A DNA stretch of 64,000 nucleotides from Burkholderia sp. Bp9143 (GTDB lineage Bacteria; Pseudomonadota; Gammaproteobacteria; Burkholderiales; Burkholderiaceae). Positions within the stretch are counted from its first letter, which is position 1; each line of letters opens with the position of its first letter. Shown here one piece after another: positions 26,593 through 35,063 of this stretch. Position numbers and translations under genes: made by a program. The notes under the pieces were generated by a model, which was given only the letters and a program-made list of their open reading frames with translations, was not told the DNA's origin and did no database searches. The stretch is taken from the NCBI RefSeq assembly GCF_003853645.1, contig NZ_QTPO01000007.1, positions 62,001 through 126,000 of the forward strand, in the 5' to 3' direction.

Positions 26593-27204
26593 ATGCATAC
26601 GCTTTATCTGGTTGCGATCGTCGCGGAAGCGATGTCGGGCGCGCTGATGGGCATGCGGCGCGGGATGGACCGCTTCGGGCTCGCGCTCGTCGGTGCGGTG
26701 ACCGCGCTCGGCGGCGGCACCGTGCGCGACGTGCTGCTCGGTCACTATCCGCTCGGCTGGATCGCGCATCCCGAGTACCTCGTGATTACGCTCGCCGCGG
26801 CGACCGTCGCGTCGTGGGCCGCGCGTCACGTCGCGCGGATGAAGACGCTGTTCGTCACCGTCGACGCGATCGGCCTCGCGGCGTTCACGATCATCGGCTG
26901 CAACATCGGCGCGTCGACCGGCACCGCGCCGATCATCGTCGTGCTGGCCGGCGCGATTACCGGGGTGTGCGGCGGGATGCTGCGCGACCTGCTGTGCAAC
27001 GAGATGCCGCTGATCCTGCGCGAGGAGCTGTACGCGAGCGTCGCGTTCTTCACGGGCACGCTGTACGTCGGGACCCAGCATCTCGGTATCGATGCCGGGT
27101 TCGCGACGATGATCGCGCTGGCGGCGGGCTTCACGATGCGGATGCTTGCCGTGCGGCTCGGGTGGAAGATGCGGACGTTCGGCGTCGCAGACGTCGAGCA
27201 TTGA
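26593..27204 (+). CDS. TRIC (UPF0126/YicG-like) cation channel
   Basis: A 203-residue inner-membrane protein with seven helices in two repeats. The paired motifs GGGTVRDVLLG and GVCGGMLRDLLCNEMPLILREELYA are the duplicated TRIC signature (GGG.RD). It follows the PBP by 8 bp, so the two are probably cotranscribed. Bacterial TRIC homologues conduct K+; the physiological role here is unknown. It is convergent with hmuV. Confidence 0.93.
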   Translation: MHTLYLVAIVAEAMSGALMGMRRGMDRFGLALVGAVTALGGGTVRDVLLGHYPLGWIAHPEYLVITLAAATVASWAARHVARMKTLFVTVDAIGLAAFTIIGCNIGASTGTAPIIVVLAGAITGVCGGMLRDLLCNEMPLILREELYASVAFFTGTLYVGTQHLGIDAGFATMIALAAGFTMRMLAVRLGWKMRTFGVADVEH

Positions 27205-27266
27205 GCGACAGAGGCGGCCTGGCGCGACGCGGCGTGCGGACGGACGCCGCGTCGCACGCAGCGACC

Positions 27267-28097
27267 TCATGCCGGCACCATGACCGGCGGCAACCCATCG
27301 CCCGTTTCCACCATTTTCACCGCGAACCCATAGCACTGCGCGATACGTGCGGGCGTCATCACGTCGCGCGGCGCACCGTGCGCGACGATCGTGCCGTCCG
27401 CGAGCATCGCGATCGTATCCGCGTGCCGCGCGGCGAGGTTGGGATCGTGGACGATCGCGAGCACGCCGAGCCGCCATTCGCGCGCGACCGTGCGCACGGT
27501 CTCGAGCAGCCGGTGCTGATGCGCGAGATCGAGCGCGGCGGTCGGTTCGTCGAGCAGCAGGTAGCGCGGGCTCGTTTCAGGCGCGTCGTCGTCCGGCCAC
27601 AGCTGCGCGAGCACGCGCGCGAACTGCACGCGTGCGAGCTCACCGCCCGACAGCGTCGTTACGGCGCGGCCGACGAGCGCGTCGGCACCCGCACGTTCGA
27701 GCGCCTGCCACGCGATGTCGCGATCGCGGTGCGCGATCACGTGCCGCGCGCCGCCGCGTCGCGCATGCGGATAACGGCCGAGCAGCACGATTTCGTCGAC
27801 GCTGAACGGAAACGCCGGCTGCGCGGCCTGCGGCAGCACGGCGCGCAGGCACGCGAGCCGCGGCGCGTCGATGCGCGCGAGCGGCTCGCCATTCAGCGTG
27901 ATGTCGCCGGTCACGCGCACGCCGTGCGGCGCGACGCTGCCGGTCAGCTCACCCGCGAAGGTCTTCAGCAGCGTGCTCTTGCCCGCGCCGTTGCGGCCGA
28001 GCAGCGCGGTCACGCGGCCGGGCTCGATCGACAGCGACAGGTTGCGCAGAACGGCGTGGTGCCGGCGGGCGACGTCGAGATGATGGGCGGTCAGCAT
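27267..28097 (-). CDS. hmuV: Haemin ABC transporter ATPase HmuV
   Basis: A 276-residue ABC ATPase. Walker A is GRNGAGKST at residues 34-42; the signature is [13 protein letters not shown], Walker [13 protein letters not shown], and the switch histidine IVHDPN. The final gene of hmuRSTUV, it powers haem import with HmuU. The start at 28097 is 18 bp past hmuU. A His-rich head ([13 protein letters not shown]) is typical of HmuV. Confidence 0.95.
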   Translation of the reverse strand: MLTAHHLDVARRHHAVLRNLSLSIEPGRVTALLGRNGAGKSTLLKTFAGELTGSVAPHGVRVTGDITLNGEPLARIDAPRLACLRAVLPQAAQPAFPFSVDEIVLLGRYPHARRGGARHVIAHRDRDIAWQALERAGADALVGRAVTTLSGGELARVQFARVLAQLWPDDDAPETSPRYLLLDEPTAALDLAHQHRLLETVRTVAREWRLGVLAIVHDPNLAARHADTIAMLADGTIVAHGAPRDVMTPARIAQCYGFAVKMVETGDGLPPVMVPA

Positions 28098-28114
28098 GAT
28101 GAGAGAGTGAAGGG

Positions 28115-29203
28115 TCAGCCGCCGAGCGCGCCGCGGCTTTTCCACAGCAACGCGAGAAAGAACGGCGCGCCGAGCAGTGCGGTCAACACGCCGAGCGGAA
28201 TCTCGGCGGGTGCGGCGACGGTGCGCGCGGCAAGATCGGCGGCGAGCGTCAGCAGTGCGCCGAGCAACGCGGCGCCGGGCAGCACGACGCGCTGGTCGGG
28301 GCCGCATGCGAGGCGCACGCAGTGCGGCGCGACGAGGCCGATGAAACCGATGATGCCCGCGCACGACACGAGCGCGCCGACCGCGAGCGCGACCGCGACG
28401 AGCACGCGCCGCTTGAGCCGCTGCACGGGCACGCCGAGATGCGACGCTTCGATCTCGCCGAGCTGCAAGGCGTTGAGCGCGTCACGGTCGCGCGCGAGCA
28501 GCACGCAGCCGATCGCGACGCACGGCGCGACGGCCGCCAGCGTCGACCATTGCGCGCCGCCGAGGCTGCCGAGGCTCCAGAAAGTCAGGGAACGCAACTG
28601 CGCGTCGTCGGCGACGAACGTGAGCAGCCCGATCGCCGCGCCGACCAGTGCGTTGATCGCGATGCCGGCGAGCAGCAGCAGCGGCAGCGCGAGCCGGCCG
28701 CGCGACGCGGCGAGCCGGTAGACGAGCGCCGCGACCGCGAGCGCGCCCGCGAACGCGGCGACGGGCAGCACGGCCGCGCTCGCATGCGCGGCGAACAGCG
28801 CGGGCCCCAGGACGATCGTCGTCGTCGCGCCGAGCGCCGCGCCGCTCGACACGCCGACGAGGCCCGGATCGGCGAGCGGATTGCGGAACAGCGCCTGCAT
28901 CGCGGCGCCAGCCGCGCCGAAGCCGCCGCCGACCAGCAGCGCGAGCACGACGCGCGGTGCACGGATGTCGACCAGCACCGCACGCGCCTGTTGCGCGGCC
29001 GGGTCGCCGCTCAGCGCAGCCCAGGCCTCCGCGAACGGAATGCGGTACGCGCCCACGCACAGCGCGACGACGGATAGGGCACACACGAGGATGGCGAGCG
29101 CGGCCAGCGCGAACGGTGCGACACGGCGCGACGCGCCGACGCGCGCGGCGCCGGCACGCGAGGCGTGCGACGGCGCGGGGAAGGGTGAGGCATGAGCAGG
29201 CAT
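28115..29203 (-). CDS. hmuU: Haemin ABC permease HmuU
   Basis: A 362-residue FecCD-type permease with about ten helices. [46 protein letters not shown] is the hallmark block of BtuC/HmuU proteins, and [20 protein letters not shown] is the cytosolic coupling loop that contacts the ATPase. An N-terminal Ala/Arg-rich tail of about 30 residues is a Burkholderia feature. It lies 15 bp after hmuT. Confidence 0.95.
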   Translation of the reverse strand: MPAHASPFPAPSHASRAGAARVGASRRVAPFALAALAILVCALSVVALCVGAYRIPFAEAWAALSGDPAAQQARAVLVDIRAPRVVLALLVGGGFGAAGAAMQALFRNPLADPGLVGVSSGAALGATTTIVLGPALFAAHASAAVLPVAAFAGALAVAALVYRLAASRGRLALPLLLLAGIAINALVGAAIGLLTFVADDAQLRSLTFWSLGSLGGAQWSTLAAVAPCVAIGCVLLARDRDALNALQLGEIEASHLGVPVQRLKRRVLVAVALAVGALVSCAGIIGFIGLVAPHCVRLACGPDQRVVLPGAALLGALLTLAADLAARTVAAPAEIPLGVLTALLGAPFFLALLWKSRGALGG

Positions 29204-29218
29204 CGGGACGATCCGGAA

Positions 29219-30127
29219 TCAGGCGAGCGCATCCGACAGGCGCCGGTGCAGGGTCGTGACGGCGAGCGGCAGGCGCGGGCCGAAGCCGAGCAGGAACAGC
29301 GCATCGAGCGACACGACCCGCTGCGCGCGGCCGGCCGGCGTCGCGCCGAAGCCGGGCGCGGCGAGCAGCGCGGCGCGGCCGCCGACCGCCGTGAGCCCTT
29401 CGTCGGAAATCAGCACGATGTCGGGTGCGGCGGCGGCGAGCGCCTCGGTCGTCAGCGGCTTGTAGTGATCGAAGCCCTGCATCGCATTGCGCGCGCCCGC
29501 ATAGCGGATCATCGCGTCGGCGGCCGTGTGCTGGCCGGCGACGAGCGCCTGATTGCCGGTATGGTTCAGCACGAACAGCACGCACGGCGGCTGCGCGCCG
29601 CCGGGTGCGTGCGCGGCGACCGCGGCGCGGGCGGCCTGCCAGTCGCGATCGAAGCGTTGCAGCAGCGCGGTGCCCGCGTCGCGCACGTCGAGCACCTGTG
29701 CGACGCCGGTGATCTTGGCGCGCACCGAATCGACGTCGTGCCGCTCGTCGAACATCGTCACCGCGACGCCCGCGCTTTTCACCTGTGCGATCGCGGCGGG
29801 CGGGCCGGCTTCCGCCGACGCGAGCACGAGATCGGGGCGCAGCGACAGCAGCCCCTCGGCCGACAGCGCGCGCTGGTAGCCGACCTTCGGCAGGCGCTTC
29901 GCGGCGTCCGGGTACGTGCAGGTCGTGTCGGTGCCGACGAGCCGGTACCCGCGCGCGTCGGCGCCGCCGAGCGCGAACGCGGTTTCCGCGAGCGCGCCGC
30001 CGATCACGACGACGCGCTTCTGCACGACTTGCGGGAGCGCTCGGCCGGGCAGCGCGCCCGCGAGCGCACCGGCGATCGCGCTCGCGAGCACGACGCGGCG
30101 TCGCGGGAGGAACGATCCCGCGCTCAC
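29219..30127 (-). CDS. hmuT: Haemin-binding periplasmic protein HmuT
   Basis: A 302-residue FecB/BtuF-type binding protein. A Tat-like leader (LPRRRVVLASAIAGALAGALPG) is followed by the two-lobed fold: RVVVIGGALAETAFALGG, VGYQRALSAEGLLSLRPDLVLAS, and APDIVLISDEGLTAVGG. The GTG start at 30127 overlaps the hmuS stop (GTGA), indicating coupling. It delivers haem from HmuR to HmuUV. Confidence 0.93.
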   Translation of the reverse strand: MSAGSFLPRRRVVLASAIAGALAGALPGRALPQVVQKRVVVIGGALAETAFALGGADARGYRLVGTDTTCTYPDAAKRLPKVGYQRALSAEGLLSLRPDLVLASAEAGPPAAIAQVKSAGVAVTMFDERHDVDSVRAKITGVAQVLDVRDAGTALLQRFDRDWQAARAAVAAHAPGGAQPPCVLFVLNHTGNQALVAGQHTAADAMIRYAGARNAMQGFDHYKPLTTEALAAAAPDIVLISDEGLTAVGGRAALLAAPGFGATPAGRAQRVVSLDALFLLGFGPRLPLAVTTLHRRLSDALA

Positions 30128-31215
30128 CGCACGTCTCCGCGTGCCGCCGACGGCAGCGTCGCGACGAGCGCGCGCCAGTCGTCGCGTTCGGCCTGGCCCG
30201 GCTTGCGTTCGCCGAACAGCAGCGCGACGTGGTCGCCCTGCCGGTCGAACAGCTCGAGCGACGTGACGATGCCGTCGCTCGTCGGCTTCTTCACGACCCA
30301 TGCGGCGGCGATCAGGTCCTCGCGCACGTGCAGGTTGAAGCCCGGATCGAGCACGTTGATCCACGCGCCGACCTCGCGCACGTTCGCGACGGGGCCCGTG
30401 TGGATCTGGATCATCCCTGCATTGCCGACGAACACCATGATCGGCTGGCCGCTCTGCGCGGCCTGTTCGAGCACGTGACGCAGCGCACGCGCCGCTTCGA
30501 CCGGATAGGCGTACTGCGGATCGGCGAGGCGCAGCGCCTGCATGCGGCTCACGCCGAAGCGCTGCGTGATGCCGAAGAACTGGTGCGTGTCGGTCATCGT
30601 GTCCCATGCGGCGCGAAAGCCCGCGACGTCGATCTCGGTATCGGCGCGCTCGGGCGTTTTTGCCGCGGCGGGCACGACGTCGAGCCCCGGCTCCTGCGAC
30701 GCCGCGCGCCAGCGTTCGACGAACGCGTCGTAGGCCGCGTGATCGCTGTGCGCGCGCAGGTAGACCTTGTGGATCGCATGACCTTGCGCGTCGAAGAATT
30801 GCAGGCTCTGCAGCGGACCGTGCGCGGTCTCGTCGCGCACCGCGAACGCGGATGCCCAGTGACGGTAGAAGATGCGCAGGTCGATGTCGCCGAGCGCGAG
30901 GCCGACCGGGCCGTCGTGGCTCATCTGCGCATATTCGCCGTCCGTCTCGTGAACGGCCGTGTCGTTGCGCGTGAGCGCCATCACGCGGCCGAGGCGCGGC
31001 ATTTCCTCGAACATCGCCGGAAAGCGCGCGTCGAGCCGCACCACGTGTTCGCCGACGAACGCGGCGAGCGCCTCGCCTTCGCTGACGCCGAGTGCCTGCG
31101 CGACGTCGCGGTTGCGCAGCTGTCGCTCGGCCTTGAGCTTGACGAATGCGTCGCGCAACGCGGCGGACGCGCGGGCCGGCGTGGCCGGCTGACCGGGAAG
31201 GGCGGAATGCATCAT
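30124..31215 (-). CDS. hmuS: Haem-degrading/storage protein HmuS
   Basis: A 363-residue HemS/HmuS protein made of two tandem structural repeats: residues about 15-185 (...EHVVRLDARFPAMFEEMPRLGRVMALTRND...) and 190-355 (...QQ-like MIQIHTGPVANVREVGAWINVLDPGFNLHVREDLI). The internal DTHQFFGI and HETDGEYAQM strands contribute the haem pocket. It receives cytosolic haem and releases iron. AAGGAG precedes the ATG pair at 31215. Confidence 0.94.
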   Translation of the reverse strand: MMHSALPGQPATPARASAALRDAFVKLKAERQLRNRDVAQALGVSEGEALAAFVGEHVVRLDARFPAMFEEMPRLGRVMALTRNDTAVHETDGEYAQMSHDGPVGLALGDIDLRIFYRHWASAFAVRDETAHGPLQSLQFFDAQGHAIHKVYLRAHSDHAAYDAFVERWRAASQEPGLDVVPAAAKTPERADTEIDVAGFRAAWDTMTDTHQFFGITQRFGVSRMQALRLADPQYAYPVEAARALRHVLEQAAQSGQPIMVFVGNAGMIQIHTGPVANVREVGAWINVLDPGFNLHVREDLIAAAWVVKKPTSDGIVTSLELFDRQGDHVALLFGERKPGQAERDDWRALVATLPSAARGDVR

Positions 31216-31264
31216 GTCGGACTCCTTGAAGTAACGGTTGGGTAGGAACGCGCGACAGCGCGCA

Positions 31265-33538
31265 TCAGAAATCCACTTTCATGCTGACGGCGACGGTGCG
31301 TCCGGACGACGTATACGCATCGAGCACCTGCGAATCGGCCGCGATGCCGCGCACGTCCGACCAGTTCCAGTATTTGCGGTCGAACAGGTTGCGGACGCCG
31401 ATCGTCGCGCTCACGTGCTTGTTGAAGCGGTACCCGCCGCGCAGGTCGACGACCAACGACGACGGCGGCGCGAAGCACGCCTTGTTCGAGCAGTCGGACT
31501 TGTCGATGTCCTTGTCGCGTTTCGCGGCCTGGAACAGCAGGTCGGTCTGCACGAACCAGCGTTCGCCGGGTTCGTAGCGCACGCCGAACACCGCCGAGAA
31601 CGGATTGACCGTGTTCAGCGGCTGGCTCGCCGCGCCGTCGTTTTGCGTCGAGCCCCTGGTGAACGCCATCGCCGTCTTCAGCGTGATGCCGTTCGGCATG
31701 ATCCATTCGGCACGGCCTTCGAGGCCGTGGATGCGCGCGTCGGCGAAGTTCACGTACTGGAACACGAACGGGTCGGCCGGGCGGCCGCTGCCCGCGATCG
31801 TCGTGCGCGAGATGAAGTTGCGGTAGCGGCCGGTGAACGCGGCCGCGCTGTAGCGCACGACGCCGTAGCCGGTGCCGGCCTTGCCGCGCAGGCCCGCTTC
31901 GAACGTGTCGCTGGTCTCCGGCTTCAGGTTCGGATTGCCGATCGACGTGTAGCCGTACACCGGGTTCGAGAAGCTGCTGTTGACCTGGTCGGGCGTCGGC
32001 GCGCGGAAGCCGTGCGCGTACTGCGCGTACGGAATCAGCGCGGGCGTGATCTCGTAGAGCACCGCGACGCGCGGCGACACTTCGTTCGCGCTCGTCGACA
32101 CCGCGGTGCCGGTGAACAGCGGATCGTTCTGCGTGGGGCTCAGCCGGTACGTATCGAAGCGCAGCCCCGGCGTGACCAGCAGGCGACCATAGCCGATCCG
32201 GTCCTGCACGAACGCGCCGAACAGCGTGTAGTCGGTATCGGGAAACGCCTTGTTCGGGAACGCTTCGCCGACGCCCGGCACCGTGCCGTCGCGCATGTTC
32301 GTCACGCGCGACAGGCTGCCGTCGACGCCGACCAGCAACTTGTGCGCGAGCGGGCCGGTCGAGAAGCCGCTTTCGGCGAACGCGGCGCCGCCGACCGTGC
32401 GTTCCTGGTACTGGTTGTCGCGGGAGCGCGAGGGCTGCGTGCCGCGCGTCTCGAATGCGAACTGGTCCTGCCTCGCGTCCTGGTAGTAGAACTGCGCGTG
32501 CGCGGTCTGGAACCAGCGGAACGCATCGTCGCGGAAGTCGTAGTCGACACTGAAGCGGTTGCGCTCGAGCCGGTCATACGTCGTGAGGCCGAGCGTGGCC
32601 GGCCGGTTGATCGCGGACAGCACGTCGGTGCTCACGCGGCGCTGCACGGTTTCGGCGGTGAACTTGATCGTGTCGCGCGCGGTGGGCGTCAGCACGAGCT
32701 TGCCGAGCAGCGATTCCGAATAGACGTCCTGCGGGTTCGACGTCGTGCGCAGCGTGCTCGCCGAATTGTTGCCGCCGCGCGTGTCGACCTCGTGGCCGCG
32801 CCGGCCGTCGGCGATGATCATCCCCTGCACGCGGTCGTTGCCGCCCGCGGCCGACACCGTCGCGCCGACGCTGCGGTCGGCCGAGTCGTAGCTCGGCCGG
32901 AACGAGAAGTAGGTGGGCTTGCCGTAGATCGACAGCAGGTCGCGCGGATCCTTCGTGATGAAGTTCACCGCGCCGGTCAGCCCGTCGCTGCCGTACAGCG
33001 CCGACGCCGGCCCGCGCAGGATCTCGATGCGCTTGAGCATGTCGAGATCCGCATAGTCGCCGCGGCCGGCTTCGAGCGGCCCGAACGAGAACGCGTTCGG
33101 CAGGCGGATGCCGTCTTCCATCAGCAGCACGCGATTGCCTTCGAGGCCGCGGATGTTGATGCTCGAATCGCCGTCGCGGCCGCCGCCGAGCGCGGCGCTG
33201 CCGGGGCGGTACGCGGTGCGGCGCACCGTGACGCCCGGCTCGTAGCGCAGCGCGTCCTTGATGTTGGTGGCCTGCTGTTCCTCGAGATCGTCGTCGGTGA
33301 TCACCGACACGGACGCGGCCGTGCGGCTCGCGGCGGTGGCGGTGCGGGTGGCCGTGACGGTGACGGGGTCGAGCAGCGCCGCATCGCCGCGCGTGGACGC
33401 GGCGGCGGTGGTCAGGACAGCAGGTGGCGGGTTGGCGCCTTGCGGCGACGAATCGGCGTAAGCCGGGGCGGCGGACAGGCCGAATGCGCCGAACAGCGCG
33501 GCACAGATCGGCCGCCGCGCCAGCGGATAGCAATGCAC
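31265..33538 (-). CDS. hmuR: TonB-dependent haem/haemoglobin receptor HmuR
   Basis: A 757-residue outer-membrane receptor. The GTG at 33538 follows GGGAG and opens a signal peptide (VHCYPLARRPICAALF...APAYA). The TonB box region is LLDPVTVTATRT. The plug follows (ATNIKDALRYEPGVTVRR...SSINIRGLEGNRVLLMEDGIRLP), then a 22-strand barrel containing the haem-receptor FRAP-type motif GFRAPTPDQVNSSF and NPNLKPETSDTFEAGL. It ends SMKVDF with the C-terminal Phe. A longer ORF to 33646 lacks a signal peptide. It is the first gene of the hmu operon and has a Fur box upstream. Confidence 0.95.
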   Translation of the reverse strand: MHCYPLARRPICAALFGAFGLSAAPAYADSSPQGANPPPAVLTTAAASTRGDAALLDPVTVTATRTATAASRTAASVSVITDDDLEEQQATNIKDALRYEPGVTVRRTAYRPGSAALGGGRDGDSSINIRGLEGNRVLLMEDGIRLPNAFSFGPLEAGRGDYADLDMLKRIEILRGPASALYGSDGLTGAVNFITKDPRDLLSIYGKPTYFSFRPSYDSADRSVGATVSAAGGNDRVQGMIIADGRRGHEVDTRGGNNSASTLRTTSNPQDVYSESLLGKLVLTPTARDTIKFTAETVQRRVSTDVLSAINRPATLGLTTYDRLERNRFSVDYDFRDDAFRWFQTAHAQFYYQDARQDQFAFETRGTQPSRSRDNQYQERTVGGAAFAESGFSTGPLAHKLLVGVDGSLSRVTNMRDGTVPGVGEAFPNKAFPDTDYTLFGAFVQDRIGYGRLLVTPGLRFDTYRLSPTQNDPLFTGTAVSTSANEVSPRVAVLYEITPALIPYAQYAHGFRAPTPDQVNSSFSNPVYGYTSIGNPNLKPETSDTFEAGLRGKAGTGYGVVRYSAAAFTGRYRNFISRTTIAGSGRPADPFVFQYVNFADARIHGLEGRAEWIMPNGITLKTAMAFTRGSTQNDGAASQPLNTVNPFSAVFGVRYEPGERWFVQTDLLFQAAKRDKDIDKSDCSNKACFAPPSSLVVDLRGGYRFNKHVSATIGVRNLFDRKYWNWSDVRGIAADSQVLDAYTSSGRTVAVSMKVDF

Positions 33539-33668
33539 AGGTGGTCTCCCATTGACGATAACGAGCCCGAAGGCTGGCTGGGTGACGCGTTCACCTGGCT
33601 GGCCCGTTCGCGCGCGACAGGCGGCGAACGGCGAATTGAAAGGCAATTGATAAGTCTTGCAGTGTAAA

Positions 33669-33683
33669 TGAGAATTATTATCA
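33669..33683 (-). promoter_or_regulatory. Fur box of hmuRSTUV
   Basis: Minus-strand TGATAAT-A-ATTCTCA is a 7-1-7 Fur inverted repeat with one mismatch to TGATAAT-N-ATTATCA. It lies 131 bp before the hmuR GTG. It predicts iron repression of the whole operon. Confidence 0.85.
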
Positions 33684-33776
33684 ATACAAGGGCGAGACGC
33701 GGCGTATCGGGACGCGCGTTGACCGCGCGGATCGGGCGAGCCGCGCGGGGGGAAATTCGGGAGAAGCGGGCCGGGC

Positions 33777-34004
33777 CTAGGCCAGCGATTCGATACGAAT
33801 CAGCAGGTTGCGCGCATGCGCGATGAACGCGTCGTGCGTCGCGCGATCGCCGTGACCTTCGAAACCGGCCTGCTCGGCGAACGCGAGCTGTTCGGCGTAG
33901 ATGTCGACGAGCGCGCAGCGTGTGTCGGGCGGCAGCGCGCGGATCATCGAGACGAGCAGCAGTTCCTGCGCGTGCAGCATGCCGGATAGCGATTGGGCGT
34001 TCAT
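33777..34004 (-). CDS. Small protein of unknown function
   Basis: A 75-residue, mostly helical protein without signal peptide or membrane segment (AQELLLVSMIRALPPDTRCALVDIYAEQLAFAEQAG). A strong GAGGAGG precedes the ATG, and codon use matches the neighbours. It lies just behind the hmu promoter region on the same strand as hmuR, followed by the DUF6232 gene upstream. No family recognised. Confidence 0.75.
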   Translation of the reverse strand: MNAQSLSGMLHAQELLLVSMIRALPPDTRCALVDIYAEQLAFAEQAGFEGHGDRATHDAFIAHARNLLIRIESLA

Positions 34005-34075
34005 GCCGACCTCCTCGAACGACGCGGCAGCGTGCCGCTCATTGCATAGTAGGTGGTCGGCGTGCGCAGCGGAAA

Positions 34076-34459
34076 TCAGCCGGCGGCCGTCGCCGTCCGT
34101 GCATCGCGCACGACCTGCGCGACGCGCTCGACGAATTCGGCGTCGACGCTCGACAGCGCTTCGCGCTTGCCGTCGGGCATCTCGACCATCAGCCGGTACG
34201 TGACGTCCTGCGTGGTCCAGGCGAGATAGCCGACGACGGCGAGCATCACGCCGACGACCAGCGCGGCGCTCGATCCGCCGATGCCGCCGGCGATGGCGCT
34301 GACCACGCCGATCAGCGAGATCAGCGACGGCACGAGGCGATTCTTCGGGATCTTGACGACGTCGACGTTGCGGATGTCACGCAGCGGGAAGACCTGCCCG
34401 GCGGCCGACAGGCCGTTGCGCGTGACCATCACGCCGCGTTCGTTGAATGCGTTTTCCAT
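34076..34459 (-). CDS. DUF6232-like membrane protein
   Basis: A 127-residue protein. MENAFNERGVMVTRNGLSAAGQVFPLRDIRNVDVV is an N-terminal beta domain. Two hydrophobic segments follow (LVPSLISLIGVVSAIAGGIGG and AALVVGVMLAVVGYLAW), then a C-terminal beta/helix domain (YRLMVEMPDGKREALSSVDAEFVERVAQVVRDA) that resembles a PH-like or ribosome-hibernation-type fold. No clear Shine-Dalgarno precedes the ATG at 34459. Function unknown. Confidence 0.72.
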   Translation of the reverse strand: MENAFNERGVMVTRNGLSAAGQVFPLRDIRNVDVVKIPKNRLVPSLISLIGVVSAIAGGIGGSSAALVVGVMLAVVGYLAWTTQDVTYRLMVEMPDGKREALSSVDAEFVERVAQVVRDARTATAAG

Positions 34460-34582
34460 CGTGTGTTGCGTGGACGAAAACGCGCAGCGTAGCAGACTTC
34501 GTTGCCGCGTCAAACGAGACCGAGTGCCGCACGATGCGTGCGGGCCGGTTGCGACGCGGGCAGCGAGGCCCGTAAAGGGGGA

Positions 34583-34843
34583 TCAGAACTGCAGCCGGCC
34601 GTCGCCGTACAGGCGGCCGGGCACGTGCGACGCGACGACCTCGGCGATCTCTTCGTCGGTCGATTCGGCCGGCACGATCTGGCGCCGCGCGGGCGCGTCG
34701 AGATGCATCGTCCATTCGACGAGCCGGTACGGACGGCCCCATGGGCGCTGCATTTCCACCGACACGCGGCAGCTCTGGACCGGTAGCGAATGTTGGCACG
34801 TCAGAATCGCGTGCAGATGGCTGAAAACGGTATCTTCGATCAT
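34583..34843 (-). CDS. Small protein of unknown function, preceded by a hairpin leader
   Basis: An 86-residue soluble protein (MIEDTVFSHLHAILTCQHSLPV...DEEIAEVVASHVPGRL). GGAGG lies before the ATG at 34843. The mix of beta segments and a C-terminal helix gives no recognisable family. Its 5' leader contains a terminator-type hairpin with alternative pairing, so transcript elongation may be regulated. Confidence 0.7.
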   Translation of the reverse strand: MIEDTVFSHLHAILTCQHSLPVQSCRVSVEMQRPWGRPYRLVEWTMHLDAPARRQIVPAESTDEEIAEVVASHVPGRLYGDGRLQF

Positions 34844-34898
34844 CTTGGCCTCCGATCCTGTCTTGTGGGCAGTTGATGGCGGTGCCGTAGTGGGACTC

Positions 34899-34978
34899 AA
34901 AAAAAAAGCCGCCGATGCTCAGGCGGCCAACAGGGGGGGTGAGAGCATCCTCTCAGCCCAGAATTAAGCGAAACTTAA
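34899..34978 (-). promoter_or_regulatory. Attenuator-like leader with intrinsic terminator
   Basis: Reading the minus strand: an inverted repeat TTAAG-N5-CTTAA (34978-34964); a hairpin TGAGAG-N4-CTCTCA (34955-34940); then GCCGCC (34927-34922), an 8-base loop, GGCGGC (34913-34908) and nine T (34907-34899). GATGCTC in the first hairpin (34949-34943) is complementary to GAGCATC (34920-34914) in the terminator loop, so a rival pairing is possible. It lies 56 bp before the start at 34843, behind the porin's own terminator. Confidence 0.55.
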
Positions 34979-34986
34979 AAGCACAT

Positions 34987-35015
34987 AAAAAAGCGCCCCG
35001 CGGGGAGCGGGGCGC
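34987..35015 (-). terminator. Rho-independent terminator of the porin gene
   Basis: Minus-strand stem GCGCCCCGC and GCGGGGCGC (35015-35007 with 35001-34993), 5-base loop, followed by TTTTTT (34992-34987). It begins 49 bp after the porin stop. Confidence 0.93.
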
Positions 35016-35063
35016 TTCTTGCCGTCGTCATCCGCGAAGTGAGCGGATAGTTAAGCGGATGCT

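Noticed and set aside
31265-33646. The longest form of hmuR
   Set aside because: The extra 36 residues block the signal peptide; GTG at 33538 has a good ribosome site.
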